Below are positions 23,704 to 35,410 of a stretch of 64,000 nucleotides of DNA, piece by piece (position 1 is the stretch's first letter; the number at the start of each line of letters is the position of its first letter). The translations under genes and the position numbers were made by a program. Under the pieces are notes generated by a model. That model made no database searches, was not told where the DNA came from, and was given only the letters and a program-made list of their open reading frames with translations. Origin of the DNA: Thozetella sp. PMI_491 (Eukaryota; Ascomycota; Sordariomycetes; Chaetosphaeriales; Chaetosphaeriaceae); NCBI GenBank assembly GCA_021432635.1, contig MU270045.1, positions 646,867 through 710,866 of the forward strand, written 5' to 3'.

Positions 23704-26234
23704 ATGCCGTTGCCCAAGTACAAACAGGCAAGTTCCCGTTCTACAGTCACGGCGCAAGCGGCTGCTCGAGACCCCCCGCTAACCGCCGTCCCGGTCTACA
23801 GGTCTACCGGAACACCCATGCCCTACAGGGCGGGCAACCCGAGCTGGGCGACCTCTATCTCCAGGACCACCACCTAATCTTCTGCTTCCCGCCGGAGTCC
23901 AAAACCAAGGCCGACCCGAGTCTGCGGGAGAAATTGCGCTGGTTTGCGTATCCAGTCATCTCGCACTGCTGTCTCCGGGCTACTCCTCCCTCAAGCGGTA
24001 TCCCACCGTCGCTGCGCATCCAGTTTCGCGACTTCCTCTACGCAACTTTCAACTTCGACAATAACAAGAACGCCCAAGATGCGTTCGAGTTTATACGGTC
24101 GCGCACAGCTAAGCTAGGCAGCATCGAGAAGCTCCTCGCCTTCGAGTACCAGCCGCACCCCCAATCTCCCGAAGCTAGGCTCCATGGATGGGACGTATAC
24201 GACCCCAGGGCCGAGTTTCGGCGCCAGGGCATTAGCACGAAGTCGACTGATAAAGGATGGCGGATATCGACCATCAACAAAGACTACGTATTCTCTCCGA
24301 CCTATCCGGCTCTGCTTGCCGTACCGTCCAAAATCTCGGACAATACCCTCAAGTATGCGAGCTCCTTCAGGTCCCGCGCTAGGATTCCCGCCCTCACGTA
24401 CCTCCACCCAGTCAACAACTGCTCCATCACCCGGTGCTCACAGCCTTTGACGGGGTTGACTTTCAAGCGGAGCGTGCAGGATGAGAGCCTGGTGGCCGCC
24501 TGCTTCTCTGCATCGACTGATTTCGTCGACACGGCCACATCACCCCCTCTGTCGCAGAGTCCGGCCGCCAGCCAGCCCGATCTAAGCGTCGAGACCCTAG
24601 GTGAGACAGACCAGCAGCTATCAGACACGGAGCAACTGGAGGACGCGCTGATTGCGGGCACCGCCATGTACGACGAGAAGGGGAGAAGGCTGATCTACGG
24701 CGCCCAGCAGCACAACCTGATTGTCGATGCACGGCCAGCCCTGAATTCCTACGCCATGCAGGCGCAGGGCATGGGCTCCGAAAAGATGGAGAACTATAAG
24801 TTCGCGAAGAAGGCGTTTCTCAACATCGACAATATCCACGTCATGAGAGGCTCCCTGGACACAATCATCCGGGCCATCCGCGACGCGGACGTCTCCCCGC
24901 TGCCACCCAACCAAGAGCTTCTCGCTAAGAGCAAGTGGATAAAACACATCACCGGCATCCTTGACGGCTCGGCCATCATTGCACGCCAGGTCGCTATCCA
25001 GCACTCACACGTGCTGATCCACTGCTCAGATGGGTGGGACAGGACGAGTCAGCTTAGCGCTTTGGCGCAGCTGATGCTTGACCCCTACTACCGCACCATC
25101 GACGGCTTCATCGTCTTGGTTGAGAAGGACTGGCTGTCATTTGGCCATATGTTCCAGCTCCGCAGCGGCCACCTAAGCCACGATAACTGGTTCACGGTGG
25201 AAAATGACGCCTTGGCTGGGACCACTATCAAACCGGGCGAGAACGATGGGCGGAACGATGCGTTTGAGAACGCCTTCGCCAGCGCCAAGCGGTTTTTCAA
25301 CAAGAATCTAGGCAGCGACAAGGACGAGGACGACGTAGACGATGAGGTCAAGCTGGCCACGGCGCCTCTGGCAGAGGACCAAGCTACCCAACCGAAGAAC
25401 ATCTCCCCTGTTTTTCATCAGTTCCTTGACGCCACCTACCAGCTCCTCCGCCAGCACCCCGCGCGTTTCGAGTTCAACGAGCGCTTCCTCCGCCGCCTAC
25501 TCTACCACCTGTATTCGTGCCAGTACGGCACCTTTCTATACAACAACGAGCGACAGAGAAAGGTAGCGAAGGTGGAAGAGCGCACAAAGAGCGTGTGGGC
25601 ATACTTCCTCAGCCGGCGAGAGGAGTTCACGAATAAGGAGTACGACGCGACAGTTGACGACCACGTCAAGGGCCAAGAGCGCCTCATCTTCCCGCGCCTC
25701 GAAGAAGTGCGCTGGTGGCACCAAGTGTTCAACCGCTCCGATCAGGAGATGAACGGGGCACTGGACGCTGCTGCTGCCACGGCGGCGGCGGCGGCGGCGT
25801 ATCAGGCGTCCTCCGGCAGCGGCGACGGAGCCGGAGCTTACACAAACAGCCACCCCGGGACACCCCGTCGCAGCGCTGAACCCGCGAGCCTGCAGACCAG
25901 CCGATCAGTTCTAACGTCTGTCGAGACAGCCCACGAGGCTCTGACCCCAGAGATGAGAACACCTCCGTCTCTCAACCGGAGCGCTAGCACGAGCGACGCG
26001 GCCGGTGCCTTTGCGGCCCTAACTGGCAGGTTTGCAGAGCTGGGGAACGTGACCAAAGACCTCCTAGCTGGGGCCGGCGGCGGCGTAACCGGTCGCGGTC
26101 GGTTGGGTGGCAACACCCTTGCCGCCGGCAGCAACAGCGGCGCGCAAAACTCTAGGGCTGGGAGCCGGAGCACAAGCAGGAGCCGAGAAGCCATAGCCGG
26201 ACCTAGCGGCGATCAGGAATTAAAGGAATACTAG
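23704..26234 (+). CDS. YMR1: Myotubularin-type phosphoinositide 3-phosphatase
   Basis: Two exons, 23704..23727 and 23802..26234, 818 residues. Myotubularins remove the 3-phosphate from PI3P and PI(3,5)P2 on endosomal and vacuolar membranes; yeast Ymr1 is the counterpart. Seen in order: a PH-GRAM domain (QPELGDLYLQDHHLIFCF, then IQFRDFLYATFNF), the myotubularin domain with GWDVYDPRAEFRRQGI and NNCSITRCSQPLTGL, and the catalytic P-loop HCSDGWDRTSQL with Cys416 and Arg422 (CX5R), intact and therefore probably active. Later blocks are DGFIVLVEKDWLSFGHMF and FEFNERFLRRLLYHLYSCQY. The C-terminal 200 residues are low complexity with an alanine run from GCG repeats. The first intron (23728-23801) begins GCAAGT, not GT: exon 1 is MPLPKYKQ, and only the GC donor keeps the frame into VYRNTHALQGG. 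Confidence 0.9.
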
Positions 26235-26594
26235 GGGGCATCCGGAGTATCCTGCGCGCCGAGCTAATGATTAGGCTACAGGCACCATAAAACACCCCGA
26301 GAAGTCCTGCCGGGCTCCGAGCCGGGCGCGAGAGGCACGGGCGGACATCCTCCTTGACCTTGCGCTTCTTGTACCATCACGATAAGGCCATGGATGGAGC
26401 CTTTGGAGCAACCCGGTGCTATTTCTGTTGTTGTTCCTACTAGAAAGAAGTATACTGGGTGCTGGATGCGTTTAGAGGGTGGCGCGAGACTCGTCGGCAA
26501 GAAGACCAGGCACAAGCCCTACCCGCAGTCGATATCCTCAATAGAGAGCATTGAATCTTACGGATGTACTTGCAGATGTATTTGCAACCATGAC

Positions 26595-26611
26595 GGGGGG
26601 GGGGGGGGGGG
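26595..26611 (+). repeat. Poly-G run, 17 bases
   Basis: Uninterrupted G run on the plus strand in the region between the myotubularin and PP2A genes. Confidence 0.85.
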
Positions 26612-26908
26612 AAACCCCCAACGCGTTTCGGTGTGGATACAAAATATATGAATCCGGCAGCGAGCTTCTTTGCTTCACGAGCATCCCGTTTTAAAATGCC
26701 ATTCGTGGTGTAACTGGATCTGGAAGAGAAAAGGGGGAAGGGGACCCGTTGCTTTTGCTACTGGGCCCAGAAGCGAGGCCCAGAAGCCGCGGATGTGGCT
26801 CATCGACTCCTCGATCTGTGGCTGGTGTAGGAGCCTGGTCTAGCAAAATAGGAAGATGCGGCGCGATGCGGTGTGGAGAGGAAAGAGGGAGCTGCCTGTA
26901 GGTTTAAG

Positions 26909-26957
26909 TGTGTGTGTCGTGTGTGTGTATGTGTTATATGTGTGTGCGTGTGTGTGA
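26909..26957 (+). repeat. TG-rich imperfect microsatellite
   Basis: About 49 bases of (TG)n broken by single changes (TCG, TAT, TTATA, GCG). It is an ordinary simple-sequence repeat. Confidence 0.85.
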
Positions 26958-27771
26958 CGACGATACGTATTCGTACCGTACGCGAGCACACGCACAGGTG
27001 GGTTGTCTTTGTAGACTGACAAGACTGGCCATCCAGCCATGGTGGCTCGAGGAGGCAGGCGGCGACAGAGGGCCGTTAGCTTGTCCCATAAGAATTGAAC
27101 CAGTCAATCCATATGTCTTGTTATGAGGCTGTTCGCCCCCCCGCTCCTCCCCTCCCCAGACGGAGGTGTTTGAACATGTTCCAATGGGTTGGTTTGAGAG
27201 GGACAAGAAAAGCACAGACACACCAGCAGTTTATTGTATTGCGGGCAAAAAATTAGCTTACCTCCTATGATGAGCACACGAGAGACTGGTAGCCGCCACC
27301 CCCCCTGTGACCCAGTCCGTCGCCCAGTCCAATTTGCTTGTTAGGCTGCGTTTGGCTGGGAGCTCTCCCACCTTTGAAGCCTTGACCTCCAGCCCAGTCG
27401 AACGTCCTTGTCCATCACCATCCGCCTCAGCAAACCACGGCCCCTCTCTCCCATCCACTTCCGACCCAACCAGGCGTCCGCATCGATTCTCCCTTCTCCG
27501 GCTTCTGCGATGGTCGCCGGCGCCCTGCTGTGAATTTTTTCCCGCCCATTGAGCCCACTCCTGTGGCCCGCCTCCCCCGAGCTGCGACGAAAACACTCGA
27601 CAGAAAGTCGGTCGGCGATCCATCGGATTATATCTGCATCACCCTCCTCCCTCCGCCCCATCGCACGCGAGCACCTACATCGCCCTGCATCCTGCAAACC
27701 CGCCGCCCGGCTTCCATATTGCAGACTCTCCGTGCCGACGACGCGCCTCCCCGCCCTGACTTTCGCCCACC

Positions 27772-30116
27772 ATGGCTGACGCGCCAAACCCCAGCGACGA
27801 GCTGTACCCGATTGCCGTGCTTATCGACGAGTTGAAGGTATCGCACCCGTGGCTCGACCCTGCCCCTACGATCCCACCGTCAGGAAAATGGCCTTGACTG
27901 ACCCTCGTGTCCAGCACGACGACGTCCTACTCCGTCTCAATGCCATCCATCGCCTCTCCACCATCGCCCTCGCCCTCGGCGCTGAGCGCACTCGCGAGGA
28001 GCTGATCCCTTTCCTCGACGGTCAGTCTGTCCCTTTCCCCCCTCCCCCCCCTCCCGCCACCATATCGGGGCCCGTCGGCTCGTATTGCTGACCGTCAGTC
28101 TTGATTCCCCCTTCGCAGAGTCGGTCGAGGATGAAGATGAGGTTCTGGTTGCCTTGAGCGAGGAGCTCGGCAGCTTCATCGAGTATGTGGGCGGTCCTCA
28201 GTGGGGTCATGTCCTCCTCTCCCCCCTTGAAAACCTCGCTGCTATAGAAGAGCCGGTCGTGCGTGATAAGGTATGCTTGTTCCGCCTCCCTCCATCGCCA
28301 GTCTGCCGCTGCCGTATCTAATGGCTGCATCAGGCTGTCGACTCCCTCAACAAGATCTGCGATGAGCTCTCAGCCCAGCAAGTCGAGGAGTACTTCATTC
28401 CTCTCACGATCCGCCTATCCAAGGCCGACTGGTTCACCTCCAAGGTCTCGGGGTGTGGCCTCTATACGATCCCCTACAAGAAGGTCTCGCCCCCGATCCA
28501 GGAGCAACTCCGCCTGCAGTTCGGCCACCTAGTCCGTGACGATACCCCCATGGTGCGCCGACAGGCCGCCACCCACCTAGCCAAGTTTGTGAAGGAGATG
28601 CCGGCTGCTATTGTTGTTGAGGAAATGATACCCATGTTTCAGCATCTCGCGCAGGACGACCAGGACAGCGTCCGGCTGTTGACGGTCGAGATCCTGATTT
28701 CGATTGCCGAGGTGGTGCCCAAGGAGCAGCAGTCGAGCCATGGCGTGCTGCTCACGTCGCTTCGCAGCCTCATAGAGGACAAGAGCTGGCGGGTCCGGTA
28801 CATGATTGCGGACAAGTACGAGAAGGTAGGATAAGGCAGACTCTCGGCGCTTCCTCTTTGCTACGGTATACAGCTGACCCCGAAACCACCAGATCGCCAA
28901 GGCCGTCGATGAGGAGGTTGTCTCGCGTGATCTCGTGCCAGCATTCGTGAAGCTACTGAAGGATAACGAGGCTGAGGTCCGGACAGCCATCGCTGGCCAG
29001 ATACCCGGCTTCTGCGCCCTGGTTGAGCGGCAGGTCCTCCTCTCCGACATCATGCCCAGCATCGAGGATCTCGTGTCAGACAGCTCCCAGCACGTCCGAG
29101 CCGCGCTCGGCACTCAAATCAGCGGACTGGCTCCGATTCTCGGCAAGCAGGAGTAGGTCTCACCAGCTCTTCTTGCCCCCCCCCCTCCAACAAACAAGCT
29201 TATCTTCTCGTTGCTCGGAATCGCTATTATCTGCCGGGGATGATGACTAACTGTCTGAAGGACTATCGACCACCTCCTGCCCATGTTCCTCCAGATGTTG
29301 AAGGACGAGTTCCCCGAGGTGCGGCTGCACATCATTTCCAAACTTGAGCTGGTCAATCAGGTTATCGGCATAGAGCTCCTCTCACAATCGCTGCTCCCCG
29401 CAATCGTGCAGCTCGCCGAGGACAAGCAGTGGCGCGTGCGGTTGGCTATAATTGAGTACATACCGCTGCTTGCCAGCCAGCTTGGAGTCAAGTTCTTCGA
29501 CGAGAAGCTCAGCCAGCTCTGCATGAGCTGGCTTGGCGACACCGTCTTCTCGATCCGGGAGGCGGCCACGCACAACCTCAAGAAGCTCACCGAGGTCTTT
29601 GGTGTAGAGTGGGCGAGCGAGGCCATCCTCCCTAAAGTGTTGAATATGGGAGGCCATCCCAACTACCTTTACCGGATGACCACGTGCTTTGCGATTACGG
29701 TAGGCACTCCTTTGCTCCCACCCCCCTAGGCTGTTTCAGGGCCCGGCTAACACAAATGTCAGACCTTGGCGAGCGTGGTCAGCATGGAGGTCATCTCCAA
29801 GTCCATCCTCCCCATCTTGGAGAAGCTGACCGATGACGACATCCCCAATATCCGGTTCAACGTGGCGAAGACTTACGGCGTGCTCATCAGCGTTTTGCGT
29901 AGGCTCCCTGAGCAGGGCACCATCTACTCGTTGGAGAAGGCCGGCCAGCCCTTCACTGCCGCGCCGCGGGGCCAGCAGCTCATCGAGGAGAGCGTCCTGC
30001 CCAGCCTAGAGAAGCTGCAGAAGGACGACGATGTAGACGTGCGGTACTTTGCTACCACGGCGGCGGCCGCCGCGACGGGGCCCATCGGGGGGGAACCGAT
30101 GAATACATCACCATAG
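27772..30116 (+). CDS. TPD3: Protein phosphatase 2A scaffold subunit A (PR65)
   Basis: Seven exons, 27772..27837, 27915..28020, 28119..28270, 28334..28825, 28893..29152, 29261..29699 and 29763..30116, 622 residues. The A subunit is an all-helical HEAT-repeat scaffold joining the PP2A catalytic subunit to a B regulatory subunit. It opens [20 protein letters not shown], and about fifteen HEAT repeats can be followed, with typical pairs such as [60 protein letters not shown] (across intron 4), [20 protein letters not shown] and [17 protein letters not shown]. The DxxWRVR signatures are those of PR65. The C-terminal extension after the last repeat ([13 protein letters not shown]...) is short and Ala/Gly-rich. 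Length is slightly over animal PR65 (589) and normal for fungi. Introns are 62-108 bp. Confidence 0.95.
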
Positions 30117-30347
30117 ATAGCGAGATATGCTATTAATGAGACCGGAAAGTCGACGATTTGCTGTTCCTGCGACGACAGAGCTGGGGCAGGCTGGGACGCT
30201 GGCTGGCTTGTATGACTACCCGAAAAGTTCTCGAGGAAAGGGGACGAGAGAGACAGAGACAAGAGAGCTAGCTAGCACACGCCCATCATCACCACGTCGA
30301 ATTGACCGCGCTTAGATTACTAGATCCATGTCCCTCCCTCTCTTAGC

Positions 30348-31375
30348 TCATGTCTTCTTCTGGAAGCAGAGCGTGCTGATGGTCTGCCCCTTGACCCCGC
30401 CAAAGCTAAAGGTCCGATACTGGACGCGGCCAACCTTGGCCAATCTACCGTCGACTTCCTCCTCGGGGGGGGAACTCGATGGCGCGAACCACTCCTCGAG
30501 CTCGGGCTCAGTCCAATTGCAACTCGTGACTAAGAATATGCCTCCTTCGCGTAGCAGCTGGAGCACCCGCGTCCTGTATCCCTCTGACACCCGTCTGCCC
30601 GCGTCGTCGCGCTCGCCGCTCAAGCTAACGGCGTCAAAGGTGCCTTTGTCCAGAACGATGTCCCATCCTGGCCGTCCGCCGGTACCCTTCGCGCCCTCAT
30701 CCGCACGCACGTCCTCGAGGGGGCCGCGGAGCACATCCCACGCTCGCAACTCGACCGGACGACTGCCCCCTGCTGACCGTCCCTCGGCATCCTCCTCCTG
30801 CTCCTCCGTCGTCGCTACTGCCCTCGCTTCTTGTATCTGTTGCGCCAGCGCGACGCTCCGCTCGCTGTAGTCCACCCCCAGCAGCCGCCCGGCCCAGCCG
30901 GCATCGCGCAGCGCAAAGAGCAGCGACCCGTTGCCGCAGCCAAGGTCGAGCGCAGTAGCGGACGCGGGATCCAGGCCGAGGCTCTCCTCGGCTGGCTCGT
31001 CGGCGTTGACGGCGTGCGACGCAAGAAACTCGACGACCTTGGCTTCGGCGTCCGAGTCGTCGAACCACACCGTGCCCTCGTCGGCCGGGTTGGAGGCGTG
31101 GTTGGTCAGCTCGGCGGTATAGAGGTTGTCCCAGCTGCGGCGCCGAGGGGCACAAATGTCAGCAGGCGCTAATTTCTAAGAGGGGCATCCCCGACCGGCA
31201 TGCACAATCTCGAGAGGCAGGACGGAAGCCAAGTCGGCTCGACGAAAGGCTGGGAATAAGTGCTGAGGGGAGGGGCCGGACACCCGGCGGGAGGTCGCGC
31301 ACAAACGTACTATTGCCTCGTCCCCAGCTCCGAGGGGTCGAGGTGTGTGGGCTTCGAGGAAGACCCCTCGGCCAT
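30348..31375 (-). CDS. EFM4: EFM4/METTL10-type protein-lysine methyltransferase
   Basis: Two exons, complement(30348..31134, 31311..31375), 283 residues. EFM4 methylates a lysine of translation factor eEF1A using S-adenosylmethionine. Exon 1 encodes MAEGSSSKPTHLDPSELGTR and Q; splicing out a 176-bp intron (donor GTACGT, acceptor CCGCAG) creates the family N-terminal block QYWDNLYTAELTNHASNP followed by GTVWFDDSDAE. The SAM-binding motif I is ALDLGCGNGSLLFALRDAG; motif post-I is LLGVDYSERSVALAQ; the catalytic-region motif is DIVLDKGTFDAVSLSGE and the late strand is GIFLVTSCNWTEPELEEWF. A Glu/Gly-rich insertion (about residues 120-155) is longer than in yeast. It converges with the PP2A gene; only 231 bases separate the two stops. 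Confidence 0.9.
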
Positions 31376-31854
31376 GACGATGGTACCAAGCTAGGAGGTC
31401 TGCTCGCGTATATACGACTTGGCGCAGCGAGCATGTCCGCGGGGCACAGAGGGACAGGGGGGGGGAGAAGGGGCAGCGTACAAGAAAGATTCGCGATGGA
31501 GGGGTAGGTCGGGCGGCAGAATTCCTTGGAGCATCCGAGAATAAAAGGCGGTGTGCTTCCACGCGGAAACTTTCTCCCCATTCCCGTCCTTCTCCCTAGG
31601 CTTCCTGGGGGACAGGCGCTGAGCAACGAGAATGAGTGGGCACGGGAAGGTAATTGTGGGTAGGGTAGTCTAGGACTCGAGCCTAGGACTTCGGATTAAC
31701 CAACTAATATAAGTAATCGAGCTGTGGCGCGCGTGGGGGATATAAACGAGCAGAAGAGCAACTCCGAAAGACTCCAAGACAGTCCTCCGACTATCCCCTT
31801 TCCTTATCCTCTCCCTCCCGGGTGCGCCGGTCTCCCTTGCATGTTCCCATCCTT

Positions 31855-31885
31855 TTCTCTCGCCCTCTCGCCCTCTCGCCCTCTC
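31855..31885 (+). repeat. CTCTCGCC tandem repeat
   Basis: Three to four head-to-tail copies of an 8-base pyrimidine-rich unit, flanked by further pyrimidine-rich sequence. Confidence 0.8.
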
Positions 31886-31976
31886 CCCCCTTTTCTTTCC
31901 TCGCCCATGCTCCCCCTATCTCACAATGGGATATCTCAATAACCGACTCGCTGAATGCTCCCAGTAATAGTTGCAA

Positions 31977-31993
31977 GGGGGGGGGGGGGGGGG
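31977..31993 (+). repeat. Poly-G run, 17 bases
   Basis: Uninterrupted G run in the intergenic region upstream of EFM4. Confidence 0.85.
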
Positions 31994-32478
31994 AACGTGT
32001 AGCAGACAAGACGAGAGAAATCTTTGATTCATCATGACGCGTCTCATCATCCCGCTAGATCATCCCCTAGACCTCTCACTCTGCCTCTACACGAGATCGG
32101 TGTCCTTGTCCAGGCATTCAAGCCAGACGTTCTGCACGCCCTCAGAGTGACCGCAAGATTGCATGATTCCGTTGCCCCCTCCTTCTGATCTTTTTCAGCT
32201 GTTGTCCTCCTCGCCCACTTGGGTCCCGGCGTCTCCATGCCGCCACCCCTTGGATATACCGTGCGTGTGTGCACACGAGTTATATACGGAAAGGGGTAGG
32301 AATCTCACCAACCCCCCTGGATATCCTTCATTCCGCCCCCTTCAGCTTGCCACCTTCTTAAATCCGATTAAGCCGGGCCCTGAATCCCGCTTTCGGCATT
32401 ACCTTATCCTGAGCCCATCAGAAACAAGTATAGATGATCGAGGGGGTTGCCGAGCGGCCGAAGCAATCATGGCCTCCA

Positions 32479-35410
32479 TTACATCGTCCAGACCGGCGCT
32501 TTGATCAGAACCTGCCTGCCTCTTACTTCGACGGCCAAGAAGCCCGCAAACCGGATGCGGCCGGAGTCCTTCGGCGGTGGCTGAGGCGCACTCTGGGTTT
32601 GTTGCTGCTGGCCGGGCTGTGACGGCGGTTGTCCTGCTGATTGCGTGCTCGGGTCAACAACACTGCCCTTCCGACTGCCCGACGGGCCGGAATTGGTGCC
32701 TCCTAAAATGGTCGTCAACATACCCGGTCTGCCCTTGTCGGCGCGGCGGTCCTTGCCGTCCTTGTCCTTGCCGCCTTGATCGGCCTCCGCTTCCTCAGTG
32801 GGGTCTGGCCGCGGCTCTAGGGGCGGGAGCGGTGTCTTCTCGACGTCCATGATCTCGGGCTGAATCTGCTGCTCGGGGAGGGGGTAGAGGATGGCAACGT
32901 CGCGGCTCTCCAGAGGGAGATTGCTGGCAATACCGACAGCCAGTTCTACGATCATGCTCGCGCTGCCGTCGACCCCCGCGGGGGGTGGATCCGTGAGGTG
33001 CTGGAAGAGCGAGGCCGTGAGGTTCGTTGTTGCACGCCGCGTGAAGTCGGCCCGGTGATTGACGGCATCGTTGCTCCGCAGCACGTCTTGGAGGCCCTCG
33101 AGCGTAGCCATGCGCCAGCCGACCACCTTGCTCGTCAAGGCATCATACTCCTCCTGACTGTTCAGGGTGTAACTAAAGTTCCGTATGTTATGTTCTATGG
33201 TCTTCAGCTGCCTGCTGAGCTCAGGCTCTAGGCCGGGGTGGAACGATCGGTGGAAGATTTCCTCCACCACCCAGCGCGAGATGATGGCCCGCCCGACGGC
33301 CGTCATCTCCTGCTTGCCCGTCTTCAAGGCATCGGCGCTGACGAAGGGTGCAACCCAAGAAGGCAGCGTCACCCAGTCCTTCCGAATGTTGAACGAGAGG
33401 TTGTTGATGGCGCCGTTGAGGCGGTTGAACCGCGTCGAGTACTCGTTGTCGTCGAGCGAGGTACGGCTCTGCGACATGCGCTGGTTGGCGATGGCATTCT
33501 GAAGCTGCTCTACCTGGCCGCTCAGCTGCTCGATTTCTTTCTTGCCATCAAAGTATAGCCTCTTGACATTTTTATATTTCGTGACTGTCGATTGAACGAC
33601 GAACCCGTTAGTCATAGCACGTGAATTTCTTGGGGGGTAATTGCGGCAGTAAAGGGGAAAGCTAACCTAAGTCTTTGAGAGCCTTCTCCGGATCGTTCTC
33701 GCCGCGGTCGCTTGCGGGCTGCGGGCTGTTTCGGCCCTGGCCGGGCTCGCCCTGGTTCTCAAACTGCGGCGGCGGTTGTCGCTGTCCATCCGCAGCGGCG
33801 CCCTGGCGATAGTTCTGGTTCTGGTTGCCTTGCTGGCCCTGGGCGGCTATCTGCGACGGGGCCTGGCTGTGGCGCTGGTAGCCCGGGGGCGGTCCGGGCG
33901 GCGGTTGGACCTCTCGCATATTCTTTTCGTTCTCCTGCGAACGGCGATTGGGAGGGGCTCCTCCGGGAGGTGGCGCCATGGCGGATTGCTGCGGTTGTTG
34001 CTGAGGTTGTTGGTGTTGCTGCTGCGGGGTCTGGGGTTGGGGCGGATTAGGCTGGTTTGTGGAGAGGTCCTGCGCCTGAGGGTTGTAGCTTACGCCCGGG
34101 GTGATTTGCGTTGACTGCACGTTGTGGGTAGATCTCTGGTCCGAATCGGTAACGGGCGACTCATGCGAGAGTTGCGACACCGTCTCCGGGTTCTGCTGCT
34201 GAGGATTGCCCAGATGCCCGGTGAACTGTACCTGAACTCCTGGGTATTGGAGCTGCTGGGGGCTGCCGCCTTGGAACGTCTGGCGTTGCTGGTCGAAGAC
34301 GGCCTGCTGATATTGCTGCTGGAGCTCCGGGGGGATTTGACCGTGCCCTTGCAGCTGGATGTGTGCCTGCTGGTGGTGATAGGCAAGATCTTCAGCCGAG
34401 TACGGCGACGGTTCCGACTCTCCTAAGACGGGGCGGATGGTGGCGTGCTGAGCGAGGCTGTGTGGGTTCTGCAGGCGCAACTCTTGGTTAGACTCGCTGA
34501 TGATGTATGAATCTTGGAACTCGCCGGCGTGGAGGGGGGATGGCTGCGTGGGCGGGCCCTGCGTTTGCCAGTCGAGGGGCTGCTGGTCGAGCGAGACCTG
34601 GGAGGGACCGGTGCGCACCGCTGGCTGCGGAGGTATGCTCACGCGCTTGGAGGGACGACGGTTGAGCCCACCGACGTTGTTATACGAACTCTGAGAGGCG
34701 TGCTGGTGCGGGTCCGGGCCGCGGCTGGACGAGGACGAGCCACCGAGTATGTTCTTGATGAGCTTGCGGGTCGATTTCTTCGTGGACGTCGGGGCCTGAG
34801 CGGGGGGCGGCTGCTGTTGCTGTTGCTGCTGCTGCTGCGGGGTGAGAATTGGCTGGCTCTGGCCAGGGACGGGCGAGCCAATATTGGCCACGCCGGGCAG
34901 GTCCTCCGCGGAAGGGGATGCGATAGCGTACTGCTGCTGCAGGAGCTGGTGCTGCTGTTGGGGGTTGAGGGGCTGCTGGGGGTGGATGGGGGATGACTGC
35001 TGCACGGGGTAGCGGTGGGACTGGGAGCGCGACACCTGGTCAGCAAAGTCGGAGTGATCCCTCTGCCGGTTGTCAAAGGCGGCTGTCACCGTATTGGAGT
35101 GCTGCAATTGGGGGATGCCGGGGGTGTTTTGCGAGTTTGTGTAAATGTTTACGCCGTGTGGAGGGGGTTGCGTCTGGCTGCGAGCAGGACCGACGCTGGC
35201 GCTGTTGTTGTTGCTGGTGGTAGTGGTAGTGGTGCCGTCGAGCTGTTGCTGCTGAAAGGATTCGCCAGAGCTGAACGAGGCTGAAGGGGGGGTGTTTCCA
35301 GTGCTGGCTTCAGGCTGACTCTGGGCGGGCGAAGGGCCAGGACTCGCAACCGTCGACCCAACGAGATTGTGTTGAGAACGGTTTCGGCCAGTACGACTGA
35401 AATGCTTCAT
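32479..35410 (-). CDS. Gln/Pro-rich coiled-coil protein of unknown function
   Basis: Two exons, complement(32479..33584, 33667..35410), 949 residues. The 82-... base intron (33585-33666) has a clear branch site TGACTAAC and joins ...EKALKDL to VTKYKNVKRLYFDGKKEIEQ. The N-terminal 580 residues are low complexity: Gln, Pro, Ser and Asn dominate, with a nine-Gln run near residue 195 and the only basic block at STKKSTRKLIKNILGG. The C-terminal 370 residues look folded: a coiled coil (IEQLSGQVEQLQNAIANQRM), helical sequence with NNLSFNIRKDWVTLPSWV and WVVEEIFHRSFHPGLEPELS, then an acidic/Pro-rich linker and a conserved-looking end VRGRQVLIKAPVWTM. I believe this architecture recurs in filamentous ascomycetes, but I know no assigned function. 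The Gln/Asn content is prion-like in composition. Confidence 0.78.

Larger units (their letters stand above)
26235..27771. other. Intergenic with simple repeats
   Basis: Upstream region of the PP2A scaffold gene and downstream region of the myotubularin gene. It contains a 17-base G run (26595-26611), a TG-rich microsatellite (26909-26957), and C-rich leader-like sequence from about 27300. No coding segment is recognised. Confidence 0.55.
31376..32478. other. Intergenic with repeats and a tRNA-like hairpin
   Basis: The upstream region of EFM4 and 3' region of the Gln-rich gene. It contains a CTCTCGCC tandem repeat (31855-31885), a G run (31977-31993), a tRNA T-arm-like hairpin on the minus strand (31663-31686), and near 32441-32463 a stretch resembling the start of a type II tRNA (GTTGCCGAGCGGCCGAAGC) with no matching 3' half. 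No complete gene is seen. Confidence 0.5.

Noticed and set aside
32441-32463. Sequence like the 5' end of a Leu/Ser tRNA (GTTGCCGAGCGGCCGAAGC)
   Set aside because: No anticodon arm or T-loop follows within the expected distance, so it is not a tRNA gene.
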